Assembly: GCA_023091735.1 (NCBI GenBank)
Contig: JALKBU010000012.1
Coordinates: forward strand, 80,987-144,986
DNA: 64,000 nt
From: Trichomonas tenax
Taxonomy: Eukaryota; Parabasalia; Trichomonadida; Trichomonadidae
Direction of reading: 5' to 3'
How positions within the stretch are numbered: position 1 is the first letter of the stretch; each line of letters begins with the position of its first letter. A model generated the notes under the pieces. It searched no databases. It was not told the origin of the DNA and saw nothing but the letters and a program-made list of their open reading frames with translations. The position numbers and the translations under genes are program-made. Shown here piece by piece: positions 63,888 through 64,000 of this stretch.

Positions 63888-63999
63888 AAACCCTATACCA
63901 CGTGTAAACAGTAATGTATGGAGGCATGTAATCAGTACCTGAACCGGTGTCGGCAGTGTTTCCGTAAACTGAATGAATGTGGCTTCCTGCATGATCAAT
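63883..63999 (-). CDS. C-terminal end of a phage tail-fibre/collar-like protein (cut by window edge)
   Basis: The minus strand encodes 38 residues to a TAA at 63883-63885. They read as a typical phage tail-fibre or tail-collar tip: a histidine motif DHAGSHIHSV (like the GxHxH metal-binding or trimer tip), then the terminal TDYMPPYITVYTWYRVY, matching the (N)MPPY-I/L-x-V-Y-x-W/I-x-R/K end common in phage and some large-virus adhesins. The 5' part lies beyond 64000. Such a gene is foreign to normal trichomonad gene sets. It could belong to a virus-like mobile element (Maverick/Polinton or other), or be a laterally acquired adhesin. Composition is only slightly more GC-rich than the surroundings. 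Confidence 0.7.
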   Translation of the reverse strand: MDHAGSHIHSVYGNTADTGSGTDYMPPYITVYTWYRVY

Positions 64000-64000
64000 G

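Noticed and set aside
1..64000. CRISPR arrays, rRNA genes, spliceosomal introns
   Set aside because: No regular short repeats with unique spacers, no rRNA cores and no GTATGT/ACTAACACACAG intron pair were seen.

Overview
The window looks like nuclear DNA from a parabasalid protist (trichomonad), most likely Tritrichomonas or a close relative. This is inferred from several things: about 70% AT; large genes that read through as single open frames with no intron; long AT-only spacers; trichomonad-type initiator (Inr) motifs of the form TCA-Y-T-W-Y just upstream of several start codons; stop codons overlapping TAAA; a bacterial-type class II aldolase; and multicopy Asn/Ser/Cys-rich surface-type proteins. 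The species cannot be fixed from the sequence alone.

Layout, left to right. 1-4.6 kb: 3' end of a surface-type beta-helix-like gene (copy A), convergent with a giant HEAT-repeat protein (MROH-like). 4.6-7 kb: non-coding, with a nested inverted-repeat element. 7-14.5 kb: exostosin-like glycosyltransferase, small UBX-like protein, tubulin-tyrosine-ligase-like enzyme, short Raptor-like protein and SPT20-like protein. 14.8-19.1 kb: decayed surface-protein gene, a composite repeat and a gene fragment. 19.8-26 kb: Sec7-PH ARF exchange factor, a ~1 kb inverted-repeat element, a small ORF and a polytopic membrane protein. 26.2-30 kb: surface-type gene copy B, a second copy of the composite repeat whose core is inverted, and strong palindromes. 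30-38.9 kb: pseudokinase, HMG-box remnant, a 3 kb gene desert, ribosomal protein eL33, an ankyrin-RING gene with two apparent frameshifts, and a PDI-like protein without CXXC sites. 38.9-46.3 kb: tRNA-like relic, surface-type copy C (broken) and two convergent ARM/HEAT-like genes. 46.8-61.3 kb: two coiled-coil proteins, class II fructose-bisphosphate aldolase, MT-A70 methyltransferase (MTA1/METTL3-like), a tail-anchored microprotein, a lipid-anchored CaMKK-like kinase and an E2F-type factor with two winged helices. 61.3-64 kb: non-coding DNA leading into an unusual block of GC-rich two-storey hairpins and tandem repeats, then the C-terminus of a phage tail-fibre-like protein that runs off the right edge.

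The genes do not form operons; each is a separate transcription unit. Recognisable themes are signalling (AMPK-type upstream kinase, Raptor-like, ARF-GEF, pseudokinase), transcription and chromatin (E2F, SPT20, MT-A70, HMG), the cytoskeleton (TTLL, coiled coils) and surface or secretory functions. The most unusual part is the right end (62.8-64.0 kb): a phage or virus-like gene end flanked by hairpin repeats whose stems show compensatory changes. It may be the edge of a large mobile or viral element. Many short open frames in the AT-rich spacers are not credible genes and are omitted.
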